Shown here one piece after another: positions 8,312 through 15,854 of a DNA stretch of 50,848 nucleotides. How positions within the stretch are numbered: position 1 is the first letter of the stretch; every line of letters starts with the position of its first letter. The position numbers and the translations under genes were made by a program. The DNA is from Thiotrichales bacterium (GTDB taxonomy: Bacteria; Pseudomonadota; Gammaproteobacteria; Francisellales; CACEW01). The stretch covers positions 1 to 50,848 of the forward strand of contig CANJVU010000014.1 in NCBI GenBank assembly GCA_947478525.1, in the 5' to 3' direction. The notes under the pieces were generated by a model. That model made no database searches, had not been told where the DNA came from, and was given only the letters and a program-made list of their open reading frames with translations.

Positions 8312-9588
8312 TCAAACAACCTCCGGCACCGCGTCTCCTTAATAAACAAGGCCATCACAATGCTGGCAACAAAGGCAATCGGCAACAGCAGCAGGGCGTG
8401 TTGATAATCACTCGGCGCATATACTGCAACTTGTCCTGCCATTTTTCCTGACCAATGTTGCTGCATTAAGTAGCCAAAAAATGGCTGAAAGAGCGCGCCA
8501 GAAGACATGATAATAACCGCAGCAACGGATTCGGTACTGGCTGTTAAATGGCTGTGGCTGCTTTCAATCAATAATGCATAAGTAATGATTTGCGAAGCTG
8601 AGAAGAACCCCAGCGCAAAAAACAACAATGATAGCGAGAGCGCAGATAAATCAGGAGCATATAGAATTGCTAACATCGCCAGTAAAGTTAACGCCGCACC
8701 CAATATCATCGGCATTTTGCGACGCCTCCAGCCATCAGAAAGCCCACCATTCAACGGTGAGCCAATCAACATGCCGATAAAAATCAGCGAAGTGGCGATG
8801 TCTGATTGATTGGCACTTAGGCCATGTACCACCATGAGGTATTCTTTGCCCCATAACGCACCGAGGATAAATACTGGCAAGCAAAGGAAGTTGGTGTAAA
8901 GCCCAGCAAACCATACTTGACGATTGCTGATGGCTTGGCCCAGACTTCTCCAAAAACCATTAATTTTAAGCCGCTGTTGTTGCAAGACAATATGTTTATC
9001 GGCATGTGCAGGGAAATCTTTGACACCAATACCAATTAAAATAAAAAACACCACACCGACCGACGCCACCACCATCAATGCCTCACGCCAGCTGCCAAGT
9101 GCATCAGAGAGTAAAGTAATTTGCTGTGCCAGCGTACCGCCGAGCATCGGCATGGCTACTACAATCCCCATCACCAATGCCGCGGTTTTGCTCTCAAACC
9201 AGCGTGAAGTTAATAACACAGCGCTCAATAAACAAAAAGTACTGGCCATGCCCGTGACAAAGCGACAGAGCTTGGCGATGGCAAAAGAGTCCGTCGTGGC
9301 AAATACATAAGTGGCAATCACGCTGACCGCCATTGCCATTAAAATCAATTTTTTAGTGGAGAACCGATCCAACAATAACCCCGCTGGAATCAGAAATAAC
9401 ACATTGGCATAAAAATACATTGCCGACAAGTTGCTTATCTCCAGCGCGTTGACGTGAAATGCTTGTCGTAATTGCGCATTGAGTGAATCAAAGCTGTTCA
9501 TATTGATGTATTCAAACAAGAAGAAGAGGGCGGCAGTCAGAATCACGATCCAAGATTTAAACGTACTGCGTTGACTGATCTGGTTCAT
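8308..9588 (-). CDS. Major facilitator superfamily permease
   Basis: This 426-residue inner-membrane transporter has twelve predicted helices in two halves. The MFS loop 2-3 motif appears as GLLLDRFSTKK at about residues 65-75, and its equivalent in the second half is GGLSDGWRRRK. Sequence flavour resembles the nitrate/sugar-phosphate-like MFS proteins found in Legionellales and relatives, but the substrate cannot be read from sequence. The start was placed at 9588 because AAAGGA lies upstream and the first helix follows directly; an in-frame ATG 33 bases further up lacks a ribosome binding site. It is read alone on this strand, towards the TerC-like gene. Confidence 0.85.
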   Translation of the reverse strand: MNQISQRSTFKSWIVILTAALFFLFEYINMNSFDSLNAQLRQAFHVNALEISNLSAMYFYANVLFLIPAGLLLDRFSTKKLILMAMAVSVIATYVFATTDSFAIAKLCRFVTGMASTFCLLSAVLLTSRWFESKTAALVMGIVVAMPMLGGTLAQQITLLSDALGSWREALMVVASVGVVFFILIGIGVKDFPAHADKHIVLQQQRLKINGFWRSLGQAISNRQVWFAGLYTNFLCLPVFILGALWGKEYLMVVHGLSANQSDIATSLIFIGMLIGSPLNGGLSDGWRRRKMPMILGAALTLLAMLAILYAPDLSALSLSLLFFALGFFSASQIITYALLIESSHSHLTASTESVAAVIIMSSGALFQPFFGYLMQQHWSGKMAGQVAVYAPSDYQHALLLLPIAFVASIVMALFIKETRCRRLFD

Positions 9589-9734
9589 AAGAATCCTTTT
9601 GAATAAAACAGGGTGATGCATCCTAGCAAAATTGAGTTTTTCGGTCTAGCCGAGCATTCTCTTAATTTAGCAATTGAATTTTGCCGCAAGAGTCGGTATC
9701 ATTAATGCTCTTAATGTCCGCATCATGAAGTTCT

Positions 9735-9822
9735 GGAGAGATGGCTGAGCGGTTGAAAGCGACGGTCTTGAAAACCGTTGAGTCGTAAGGCTCCGTGGGT
9801 TCGAATCCCACTCTCTCCTCCA
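9735..9822 (+). tRNA. tRNA-Ser (TGA)
   Basis: An 88-base class II tRNA with a long variable arm (GAGTCGTAAGGCTC). The anticodon loop CTTGAAA gives TGA, the acceptor stem pairs GGAGAGA with TCTCTCC, and CCA is encoded. The discriminator base is U instead of the more usual G for tRNA-Ser. Confidence 0.95.
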
Positions 9823-9928
9823 ATTTAAGTGTTCAAGAAGGTTCAAAAAGTGTCAGGGGTATCCAGTTTGCTTGCTTGATCGTTATTTTATGGCACAATG
9901 AAAGAATAGAATTAACGCGAGGGATCTT

Positions 9929-10663
9929 ATGGCTGCTGTGGAAAAATTTAACCTGGTATTACGTGCTTCTAAAAACTTAACCCCCAACGTTAAGCAGTGT
10001 TTTTTTGTGCGGGAAGAGGGCAAGTTGTTGGATTTTATTCCTGGACAGTTTGTGACGTTGATGCTGCCTTCGGCAGATGGCGTTAAGCGTCGCAGTTATA
10101 GTATCGCCAGTGTTCCAGGTGAGCAAAATCTTGAGGTGGCGATTTCCTATGTTAAAGGGGGCTATGCTTCTGAGTTATTATTTAATTTGCAGCCAGGGCA
10201 AAGTGTACCGGCAATGGGTCCCGTTGGTAAATTGATTTTGCAAGAGGAGCCTGTTAAGCGCATTTTCCTGGTTGGCACGGGCACTGGTGTGGCGCCGTAT
10301 CGTGCGATGCTTCCGATGCTCGCGCAAAAATTGCAGCAGGGAGATTTTCAGGTGATTTTGCTCCAGGGGGTCCAATATCGCAAAGACTTGCTCTACGGGG
10401 ATGATTTTTTAGCATTTGCTGATACCCATCCTAACGCACAATTTTTTGCGCATTACAGCCGTGAAGACCTAAGCGATGCTAGGTCATATGAATGCAAAGG
10501 CTATGTGCAGCAACATTTTTCGGGTTTGTCATTGCATCCTGAGCATGATGTGGTGTATCTGTGTGGCAATCCCAATATGATTGATGCCGCATTTGAGTTG
10601 CTGCAAGCACAAGGGTTGCCGAGCAAAAATATCCGCCGTGAAAAATATATCTCGTCGAATTGA
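9929..10663 (+). CDS. Ferredoxin/flavodoxin-NADP reductase-like FAD oxidoreductase
   Basis: This 244-residue flavoprotein has the two-domain layout of the FNR superfamily. An FAD-binding barrel carries RRSYSIAS at about residues 52-59 and a following GGYASELL (phosphate contact). A nucleotide-binding domain carries GTGTGVAPYRAML (about 113-125) and ends with CGNPNMIDAAFELL. There is no ferredoxin-type iron-sulfur domain. It probably moves electrons between NAD(P)H and a small acceptor; the acceptor is not identifiable. The initiator ATG at 9929 follows GAGGGATC. It leads a short run with tsaB and zapE. Confidence 0.87.
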   Translation: MAAVEKFNLVLRASKNLTPNVKQCFFVREEGKLLDFIPGQFVTLMLPSADGVKRRSYSIASVPGEQNLEVAISYVKGGYASELLFNLQPGQSVPAMGPVGKLILQEEPVKRIFLVGTGTGVAPYRAMLPMLAQKLQQGDFQVILLQGVQYRKDLLYGDDFLAFADTHPNAQFFAHYSREDLSDARSYECKGYVQQHFSGLSLHPEHDVVYLCGNPNMIDAAFELLQAQGLPSKNIRREKYISSN

Positions 10664-10664
10664 T

Positions 10665-11321
10665 ATGAATATCCTTGCGTTTGACACTTCAACGGAAGCT
10701 TGCTCTGTTGCCTTGCAATGGAACGGGGGGGTGTTCAGTGATCATCGCGTGATTCCGCGGCAGCATAATCAATTTATCTTATCCATGATTCAACAGTTAT
10801 TGACTGATGCAGGCATCACGTTAAGACAATTGGATGCTATCGTAGTGGGCATTGGCCCCGGCAGTTTCGTTGGCGTGCGTTTGGCGGTTAGTGTGGCGCA
10901 AGGCTTGGCGTATGGGGTTGACCTTCCTTTGATTGGCGTATCTAGTTTGCAGGTGTTAGCACAAACAGCATATCGTGAGCGCGGTTGTCCAGAAGTGGTT
11001 ATTGCACTGGATGCTCATATGCGTGCGTTTTATCTGGGGTATTATCGGTTGGATAAAGGGGTCATGGATTCACAGCAAGCCGAGCAAGCGATTTTGTTGG
11101 ATGTGCCCTATCAGCTCCCGATTGTTCCAGCGGCAACAGCAATTGGTAATGCCTGGTCGATATATGCTTTGCCAACGGATTTGCCCCTGATTTCAGATTT
11201 GTTGCCCAATGCCATTGATGCATTGAGGTTGGCGCAGATGAAAAATGCATTATCCGCAGAGCAAGTGGTGCCGATTTATTTGCGTGAAGCGTCGTTGTGG
11301 CAGAAGGTGGTGCGATCATGA
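10665..11321 (+). CDS. tsaB: tRNA threonylcarbamoyladenosine biosynthesis protein TsaB
   Basis: This 218-residue ASKHA-fold protein acts as the inactive partner that scaffolds TsaD and TsaE during t6A37 formation in tRNAs reading ANN codons. It starts with the family hallmark MNILAFDTSTEACSVAL and carries VVGIGPGSFVGVRLAVSVAQG at about residues 62-82. The start at 10665 gives the normal N-terminus and lies one base after the reductase stop. The last bases overlap the zapE start (ATGA). A t6A factor beside three tRNA genes is coincidental, but the operon with zapE and the reductase is tight. Confidence 0.93.
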   Translation: MNILAFDTSTEACSVALQWNGGVFSDHRVIPRQHNQFILSMIQQLLTDAGITLRQLDAIVVGIGPGSFVGVRLAVSVAQGLAYGVDLPLIGVSSLQVLAQTAYRERGCPEVVIALDAHMRAFYLGYYRLDKGVMDSQQAEQAILLDVPYQLPIVPAATAIGNAWSIYALPTDLPLISDLLPNAIDALRLAQMKNALSAEQVVPIYLREASLWQKVVRS

Positions 11322-12364
11322 CTTCATTATTAACGCTTTACCAACAAGACTTACAAAAACTGGGATTTAGGAAAGATGCTGCGCAAGAGCAAGCGGTGAG
11401 GCAGTTGCAGCAAATTTCGGCAGAATTAATGGCGCAGCAAAATCGTCAGCGTAATCGTTGGTTTTATAGCCGTGAGAATAAACCTGTGATGGGCTTGTAC
11501 TTATGGGGGGGCGTGGGGCGTGGCAAAACTTATTTGATGGATTTGTTTTTTGAGAACTTACCCATTACTGAAAAATGGCGGCTACATTTTTATCGTTTTA
11601 TGGAACGAGTACACGCCGAGCTTGCGCAGGTTAAAGGTGAGAAAGATCCCTTGAAATTGGTCGCTAAAAAGATTGCCAGCCAGGCTCGTGTGTTATGTTT
11701 TGACGAATTTTTTGTCGAGGACATTGCCGATGCGATGATTTTAGGCTTGTTGTTTGAGGCTTTATTTTCAGAAGGCTTGTGTCTAGTGACGACGGCGAAT
11801 GTCCCTCCCGATAAACTCTATGATGGCGGCATTCAGCGTGATCGGTTTTTACCGGCGATTGAGTTACTCAAGCGATATACTCAGGTTTTAAATGTGGATG
11901 CCGGCACAGATTATCGTCAAAGTCATCGCCGCATTGAGCAGCGGTTTTATACACCTCTTTTAGGTGAGCATGATTTCATGCAAAGCCAGTTTGAATTATT
12001 GACCGATGGTCAGGCGCCATTGTCCAATGAGTTTGCCCTCAATGGTCGCGATATTAAAGCCATTGCGCGCACGGCAACCGTCTTGTGGATTGATTTTTCT
12101 GAGCTGTGTCGCTCACCACGTGGGCAGGCGGATTACATTGCGTTGGCCAATCAATATCAAGTGGTGTTGATCAGCAATGTGCCAGAGTTGGGTAGTAACA
12201 TGGATGATTATGCTCGCCGCTTTGTGTCTCTGATTGATGAGTTTTATGATCAACATATCGAGTTGATTCTCTCTGCAAATGTACCGTTGCAGCAACTGTA
12301 CACGGGTCAACAGCTTCAGTTTGCGTTTACGCGCACCTTGAGTCGCTTGCAGGAGATGTTATGA
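11318..12364 (+). CDS. zapE: Cell division AFG1-family ATPase ZapE
   Basis: This 348-residue P-loop ATPase of the AFG1/LACE1 family associates with the Z-ring and destabilises FtsZ polymers under stress. Walker A is GGVGRGKTYLMD at about residues 64-75, and Walker B is VLCFDEFFVEDIADAM (about 125-140). A sensor-like region, LVTTANVPPDKLYDGG, follows. FxxRRFxxLIDEFYD-like residues near the C-terminus are also usual. The ATG at 11318 overlaps the tsaB stop, fitting translational coupling. Length is slightly shorter than the E. coli protein. Confidence 0.92.
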   Translation: MTSLLTLYQQDLQKLGFRKDAAQEQAVRQLQQISAELMAQQNRQRNRWFYSRENKPVMGLYLWGGVGRGKTYLMDLFFENLPITEKWRLHFYRFMERVHAELAQVKGEKDPLKLVAKKIASQARVLCFDEFFVEDIADAMILGLLFEALFSEGLCLVTTANVPPDKLYDGGIQRDRFLPAIELLKRYTQVLNVDAGTDYRQSHRRIEQRFYTPLLGEHDFMQSQFELLTDGQAPLSNEFALNGRDIKAIARTATVLWIDFSELCRSPRGQADYIALANQYQVVLISNVPELGSNMDDYARRFVSLIDEFYDQHIELILSANVPLQQLYTGQQLQFAFTRTLSRLQEML

Positions 12365-12434
12365 TGGTCTCTTCCTCCTGGCAATTTTTCTTTTCTTAAG
12401 GTAAATTATTGACTGCTTGATACGCGAGGTGATT

Positions 12435-13799
12435 ATGACCGACAGTGAACAACGACAAAACCATTATCAAACCCGGAAAAAACGGGTTATTGCAGAAGCG
12501 CAGGCCTTAGTGGCTGCTGGTTATAAGCTAGCTCTGGGTAAGAAAACCTCAAATTTGTTTCGCAACCGGAAATCTTCAGGTCCTAAAATTGATGTGAGTG
12601 ATTTGAATCATGTGTTGCGGGTAGATGCTGAAAATCTGATTGTTGAAGTCGAAGGGATGACGCCCTTTGCAACGCTCGTTACAGAAACACTAAAGTATGG
12701 CTGCTTGCCAACCGTGGTGCCCGAATTAAAGTCCATTACCGTGGGTGGCGCGTTAACCGGTGTGGCGATTGAATCATCATCGTTTCGTTATGGCCTGGTG
12801 CACGAAACCATTGTTGAGTCAGAAATCCTGTTGTCTGATGGCTCCGTGATAATCTGTACCGCCGATAACGAGCACCGTGATTTGTTTTTTAGTTTCCCCA
12901 ATACCTATGGTTCGCTCGGTTATGCGCTCAAAGTCAAAATGCGCTTGATTCGTGTTAAGCCCTTTGTTAAATTGACCCATATACACTTCAATAGTGCCAA
13001 AGATTTGTTCGCCAAAATGAACGAGATCTGTCTGGCCAACCGAACGCAGGGCAGTATCGCTTATGTAGACGCAATGGCGTTGGATGAAACCAATCTGCAC
13101 CTAACGCTGGGTGAGTTTGTCGATACGGCGCCGTATGTCAGTAATTATAAATTTATGAAGATGTACTATCGCTCGATTGCCGGCCGTGATGAAGATTATC
13201 TCTCCGCCAGCGATTATATCTGGCGCTGGGATACCGACTGGTTCTGGTGTTCGAAAAATTTTGGCATGCAATACCCGTGGTTACGGTTTTTGGTGGGCAA
13301 ATGGTTGCTGACTTCCGTGAGTTATTGGAAGGTGATGCGCTTTGCGCGTAACAGCAAGATGGTTGGGTTGCTCGAAAAATGGTTTAGCAACCCTAAAGAA
13401 ACGGTGATTCAGGACATCGAAGTGCCGGTGGAAAATGCGGAAACCTTCCATCACTTCTTTCATCAAAAAATTAAGATTAAACCGGTGTGGATGTGTCCAG
13501 TTAGAACCTTGAACCATGAGGCGAAATATCATTTTTATCCATTGGATCATGCCAAACTATTTGTAAACTTTGGTTTTTGGGAAGCTATTGAGAGTGATCA
13601 AGAACCAGGGTATTATAACCGCCTGATTGAAACCGAAGTGAGTCGTCTGGCTGGACATAAATCGTTGTATTCGGATGTGTATTATACCGAGCAACAGTTT
13701 TGGCAGTTTTATGACAAAGCCCACTATCAGCAGATCAAAGCAAAATATGATCCGAAGGGCGGTTTGAGAGAATGGTATCAAAAAGTGACAGGAAAATAA
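12435..13799 (+). CDS. FAD-binding oxidoreductase (DHCR24-like), paired with cfa
   Basis: This 454-residue flavoprotein carries an FAD-binding-4 (PCMH-type) domain. The flavin region shows VEVEGMTPFATLV, then PTVVPELKSITVGGALTG at about residues 97-114, and SSSFRYGLVHETIVE. Its C-terminal half has the aromatic-rich WRWDTDWFWCSKNFG and SDVYYTEQQFWQFYD patterns of the delta-24 sterol reductase (DHCR24) family. It precedes the cyclopropane synthase gene by one base. In other bacteria a flavoprotein of this family (TmsA/BfaA) reduces a methylene intermediate made by a Cfa-like enzyme, giving 10-methyl fatty acids. That role here is inference. The start was taken at 12435, where GAGG precedes the ATG. 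Confidence 0.82.
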   Translation: MTDSEQRQNHYQTRKKRVIAEAQALVAAGYKLALGKKTSNLFRNRKSSGPKIDVSDLNHVLRVDAENLIVEVEGMTPFATLVTETLKYGCLPTVVPELKSITVGGALTGVAIESSSFRYGLVHETIVESEILLSDGSVIICTADNEHRDLFFSFPNTYGSLGYALKVKMRLIRVKPFVKLTHIHFNSAKDLFAKMNEICLANRTQGSIAYVDAMALDETNLHLTLGEFVDTAPYVSNYKFMKMYYRSIAGRDEDYLSASDYIWRWDTDWFWCSKNFGMQYPWLRFLVGKWLLTSVSYWKVMRFARNSKMVGLLEKWFSNPKETVIQDIEVPVENAETFHHFFHQKIKIKPVWMCPVRTLNHEAKYHFYPLDHAKLFVNFGFWEAIESDQEPGYYNRLIETEVSRLAGHKSLYSDVYYTEQQFWQFYDKAHYQQIKAKYDPKGGLREWYQKVTGK

Positions 13800-13800
13800 T

Positions 13801-14934
13801 ATGACGAATGCGCAGCGTACAATTGAGGCATTATTGGGTTTGGCCGATGTAAAGGTCAATGGTGATCGGCCGTGGGATATTCAAATCAAAGACCAGCGCT
13901 TTTTTGCTCGTGTCTTGAAGGATGCTTCTTTAGGCTTAGGCGAATCTTTTATGGATGGCTGGTGGACCTGTCTGGCCTTGGATGAGTTGATTTGCCGTTT
14001 GTTGCGTGCGGACCTGGAATCCAAAGTCAAAAAGAATGGGTTGTTGGTGGCGAAATTGGTGTGGAGCAAGCTGGTCAATCAGCAAACCAAATCTCGTGCC
14101 AAGGAAGTGGCAGAAGTGCATTACAACCTCGACAATGAGTTGTATGGTTTGATGCTGGGCAAAACCATGAGTTATACCTGCGCCTATTTCAAAAACACCG
14201 AATCATTGGATGTGGCACAAGATCAAAAACACGACTTGATTTGCCGTAAGTTGGACTTAAAGCCGGGTGACACCGTGCTCGAAATGGGGTGTGGCTGGGG
14301 CGGCTTTGCGGAATATGCGGCGAGAAACTATGGTTGTAAACTCGTGTCCGTAAACATTTCTACCGAGCAAGTTGCCTATGCCAAAGAACGCTGCAAAGGC
14401 CTCGATGTAACCTTTCATTTATGTGACTATCGGGATCATAATATCTATAACCCGCAAGGCATTCAATTTGATAAAGCCGTGAGCATTGGCATGTGTGAAC
14501 ATGTCGGCTATAAAAATTATGACGCGTGGCTGGAATTGGTCAACAAACAATTGAAACCCGGCGGATTGTTTCTGTTGCACACCATTGGTGGCAATGTTTC
14601 GACCACAACGTGTGAACCCTGGACTCAAAAATATATTTTCCCCAATGGCATGTTGCCCTCGGTAACGCAATTGGCACAGGCGATGGAAGGGGTTTTTGTA
14701 ATGGAAGACTGGCACAACTTTGGCCCGTATTACGATAAAACTTTGATGGGTTGGTATGATAACTTCATCGCCAATTGGGACAAGTTGAAGCATCGTTATG
14801 ACGAACGTTTCTATCGCATGTGGACCTATTATCTCTTATCCTGCGCCGGCATGTTCCGTGCCCGCGATGCAGGATTGTGGCAGATTGTGATGTCTAAAGG
14901 TGCGAGACCTGGGGTGTATGACGCAGTCAGGTAA
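13801..14934 (+). CDS. cfa: Cyclopropane-fatty-acyl-phospholipid synthase
   Basis: This 377-residue SAM-dependent enzyme acts on unsaturated acyl chains of membrane phospholipids, normally adding a methylene bridge. The N-terminal lipid-binding part shows LGLGESFMDGWW (about 45-56). The SAM pocket is VLEMGCGWGGFAEYAARNYG (about 158-177), and the catalytic region includes YRDH, SIGMCEHVGYKNY and LLHTIGG. The C-terminus keeps DWHNFGPYYDKTLMGWY. Similarity to E. coli Cfa is strong along the whole length. One base separates it from the DHCR24-like gene, so they form an operon. The product could be cyclopropane or, with the partner, a methyl-branched chain. Confidence 0.94.
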   Translation: MTNAQRTIEALLGLADVKVNGDRPWDIQIKDQRFFARVLKDASLGLGESFMDGWWTCLALDELICRLLRADLESKVKKNGLLVAKLVWSKLVNQQTKSRAKEVAEVHYNLDNELYGLMLGKTMSYTCAYFKNTESLDVAQDQKHDLICRKLDLKPGDTVLEMGCGWGGFAEYAARNYGCKLVSVNISTEQVAYAKERCKGLDVTFHLCDYRDHNIYNPQGIQFDKAVSIGMCEHVGYKNYDAWLELVNKQLKPGGLFLLHTIGGNVSTTTCEPWTQKYIFPNGMLPSVTQLAQAMEGVFVMEDWHNFGPYYDKTLMGWYDNFIANWDKLKHRYDERFYRMWTYYLLSCAGMFRARDAGLWQIVMSKGARPGVYDAVR

Positions 14935-14935
14935 T

Positions 14936-15610
14936 CTACTGCGAAGATTCCAACATCCTAGAACCATCGAGCCGTTGAGTTTTTTCTGTTGCACCAAGTA
15001 TTGGTAACACATAGGAGGTTACCGGTGTTGGGGGTCCCATTGTTTGTTGAGTTGGAGCGCTTGTAAAAAGATTAAAAGCAGCGTCGCTAGAGGCCCTGTT
15101 CATAAAAGATGCGGCCACAAATCCACTTGCTGTTGCGAGTCCACAAGGAAGTGTTGGTAATATACCCTCAGTTGCTGTGCTATGATGAGCGGTTCCAAAG
15201 GTCGCTGTAAGTGCACCTGGGCCGCCGCTGAGTAAGCTAAGGATCAGAATGGGCCAATTAGTTGGCCCCTCTTTCAGGAAGTTTTGCGCGATAAAATCGG
15301 TATTTAATGCCGCGAGCGATGCAAAACCAGACGCCTGCGTCATTCCCCCCACCACTGTATAGGCATCAGGATGTTCGCGGTTTAGATGAGTGAAGAGGTC
15401 TGATAGTCCGGGGATGGTGCTAGAACCCTCAATGGCACCTAACATCCCCGAGGCTTGTGCGTAGGTATAAGCAATACCCGCTGCTAATGAGCTAATCATC
15501 AATACGAGTTTGGCGCATTGTTTATAGTATTCACGTCCCTCTAGTGTTTTTAGTCGCTCAAAATTTTCACCAATACGTTTGCAGGTTTCTTTTAAAGGCT
15601 GGTGTAACAT
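14936..15610 (-). CDS. Unknown small membrane protein, possibly 5'-disrupted
   Basis: I do not recognise this 224-residue protein. It starts with a short charged amphipathic segment (about 1-30). Several alanine/glycine/serine-rich hydrophobic stretches follow (about 33-56, 85-105, 118-140 and 150-172), then a polar tail rich in proline, threonine and serine. That composition suggests a membrane-associated protein with hairpin-like helices. The initiation codon lies only 17 bases from the outer edge of an IS21-like end, and the upstream site is a weak AGAAAGA. The native promoter and possibly some 5' coding sequence may have been displaced. It is convergent with cfa, with one base between the stops. 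Confidence 0.5.
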   Translation of the reverse strand: MLHQPLKETCKRIGENFERLKTLEGREYYKQCAKLVLMISSLAAGIAYTYAQASGMLGAIEGSSTIPGLSDLFTHLNREHPDAYTVVGGMTQASGFASLAALNTDFIAQNFLKEGPTNWPILILSLLSGGPGALTATFGTAHHSTATEGILPTLPCGLATASGFVAASFMNRASSDAAFNLFTSAPTQQTMGPPTPVTSYVLPILGATEKTQRLDGSRMLESSQ

Positions 15611-15626
15611 TCTTTCTGTAAATTGT

Positions 15627-15682
15627 CAATCAGCATCCAAAATTCACCCCCTTTCAGCGTCCAAAACTGACCCCCCTAGGTA
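15627..15682 (+). mobile_element. IS21-like insertion sequence end (right copy)
   Basis: This is an inverted copy of the segment at 91-149, starting TGTCAATCAG and holding the two tandem subrepeats CAGCATCCAAAATTCACCCCC and CAGCGTCCAAAACTGACCCCC (the second within 15650-15676). The interior should lie to the right, but only about 56 bases remain before the inverted repeat of the Tn3-family transposon begins. It is therefore a cut-off end, not a complete element. Confidence 0.5.
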
Positions 15683-15720
15683 GGCCTGGGACTAAAGATC
15701 GTGCGGTAAAGTGCAAAACT
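15683..15720 (+). repeat. Left terminal inverted repeat of the Tn3-family element
   Basis: It begins GGCCTGGGACTAAAGATC and ends GTGCAAAACT. It matches the reverse complement of 24023-24060 except at three positions. Confidence 0.88.
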
Positions 15721-15724
15721 GATT

Positions 15725-15840
15725 AAAGTTCCTAATGAAAAAATCGTTTTCATTCTTTAATGAATTATGATATTCTTTGGCTCTCAATCCTACCAATATT
15801 TTGGATTGATTATTCCGATACTGGTAATTATAGGAACTTT
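15725..15840. promoter_or_regulatory. Inverted-repeat-rich leader (candidate recombination site or promoter)
   Basis: This AT-rich stretch lies between the left repeat and the protease start. It is bracketed by perfect 10-base inverted arms (AAAGTTCCTA at 15725-15734, TAGGAACTTT at 15831-15840) and contains a second pair, TCAATCC at 15784-15790 with GGATTGA at 15803-15809. Transposons with a tyrosine recombinase need an internal resolution site made of inverted arms, and the cargo operon needs a promoter. Either or both could be here. Evidence is structural only. Confidence 0.4.
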
Positions 15841-15854
15841 TTAGGAGGATGGTT

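Noticed and set aside
13800..14934. Calling the Cfa-like enzyme TmsB/BfaB instead of Cfa
   Set aside because: Its similarity to classical Cfa is strong along its length; only the neighbour suggests the methyl-branched pathway.
150..15626. A composite transposon bounded by the two IS21-like ends
   Set aside because: The ends face outwards with their interiors on the far sides, and the segment between contains core chromosomal genes and two tRNAs.
15682..15686. AGGCC as a certain 5-bp target duplication of the Tn3-family element
   Set aside because: It overlaps the outer part of a 38-bp inverted repeat, and the two flanks belong to different elements, so it may be chance or part of the repeat.
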